Source of the DNA: Microthrixaceae bacterium
GTDB taxonomy: Bacteria; Actinomycetota; Acidimicrobiia; Acidimicrobiales; Acidimicrobilacustridaceae
Assembly: GCA_023264915.1 (NCBI GenBank)
Contig: JAHFUU010000184.1
Location: forward strand, 1 to 5,894
Length of the DNA stretch: 5,894 nucleotides
Direction: 5' to 3'
The notes under the pieces are model-generated. The model saw nothing but the letters and a program-made list of their open reading frames with translations, searched no databases and had not been told where the DNA came from. Position numbers and translations under genes: made by a program. Shown one piece after another: positions 5,608 through 5,894 of the stretch (position 1 is the stretch's first letter; every line of letters begins with the position of its first letter).

Positions 5608-5894
5608 TCATCCGGCCTCCAGGATGGCAGTGACGACATCCGCGACGCGCCGCGCAGCGCGCACGTCATGGGCGCGGATCACCCGGCACCCGAGCGAGAT
5701 GCCAAGAGCGTGCGCCGCCATCGTGGCCTCGCCCGCGGTCTCGACGCCCACCGACGCGAGCCCCCAGAGGAACCGCTTGTGAGAGGCCGAGAGGAGCACC
5801 GGGTATCCGAGCCCCACGAGGTGATCTGACCGCCGCAACAGCTCGATCGACTGCGCCGGGGTCTTGCCGAGATCGAGCCCTGCGTCGACCATCA
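5608..5894 (-). CDS. folP: Dihydropteroate synthase-like protein, C-terminal part (5' end outside window)
   Basis: About 95 C-terminal residues of a TIM-barrel pterin-binding enzyme of the FolP family, which condenses p-aminobenzoate with hydroxymethyl-dihydropterin diphosphate in folate synthesis. Seen: MVDAGLDLGKTPAQSIELLRR at the edge, aligning with the family's LDPGxGFGKTxxxNxxLLRR; then LGYPVLLSASHKRFL, aligning with LGxPVLVGxSRKxF and keeping the Lys of the SRK motif; and CRVIRAHDV near the end, the RxHDV phosphate-binding motif. The frame is open to the right edge, so the Met at 5892 is probably internal. Differences from the consensus: Ala for Pro after the motif Asp, Asp-Leu for Gly-Phe, and His for Arg in SRK. 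It could be the organism's main DHPS, a lineage-specific variant, or a paralogue. Spaced about 100 bp from holA on the same strand, so co-transcription is possible. Confidence 0.8.
   Translation of the reverse strand, partial: MVDAGLDLGKTPAQSIELLRRSDHLVGLGYPVLLSASHKRFLWGLASVGVETAGEATMAAHALGISLGCRVIRAHDVRAARRVADVVTAILEAG

Overview
The window is a high-GC bacterial chromosome segment, most likely from an actinobacterium. I infer this from the strong G/C preference at third codon positions, the actinobacterial look of the proteins, and the holA / rpsT / lepA neighbourhood. In actinobacteria such as Mycobacterium, holA also converges on rpsT with lepA nearby. The exact lineage cannot be fixed from the sequence alone.

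Layout from right to left, since most genes are on the minus strand. 5608-5894 is the 3' part of a dihydropteroate synthase-like gene (folP type), cut by the window edge. After a short spacer with a 16-bp inverted repeat comes holA (5504-4473, minus), the delta subunit of the DNA polymerase III clamp loader. holA converges on rpsT (4076-4342, plus), which encodes ribosomal protein S20 and starts with GTG. The ~130 bp between their stop codons hold a 51-bp tandem duplication. A divergent intergenic region (3888-4075) separates rpsT from a two-gene minus-strand unit: a CE4 polysaccharide deacetylase (3887-2967) and a GT4 glycosyltransferase (2966-1758), whose stop and start codons abut (TAG-ATG). 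A 231-bp gap then leads to lepA (elongation factor 4), which starts near 1526 and runs off the left edge.

Functionally, most of the window is housekeeping: replication (holA), translation (rpsT, lepA) and folate synthesis (folP-like). The deacetylase/glycosyltransferase pair is the accessory element. Neither protein has an evident signal peptide, so the pair probably works on a sugar or lipid-linked glycan at the cytoplasmic side of the membrane; its product is unknown.

I see no CRISPR array, transposon, phage gene or rRNA, and no convincing tRNA. There is no clear evidence of a wholly new system. The most notable points are the 15-bp in-frame repeat inside the deacetylase just before its catalytic motif, the 51-bp tandem duplication between rpsT and holA, the placement of the deacetylase/glycosyltransferase pair among housekeeping genes, and a few substitutions at normally conserved sites in LepA and the folP-like protein.
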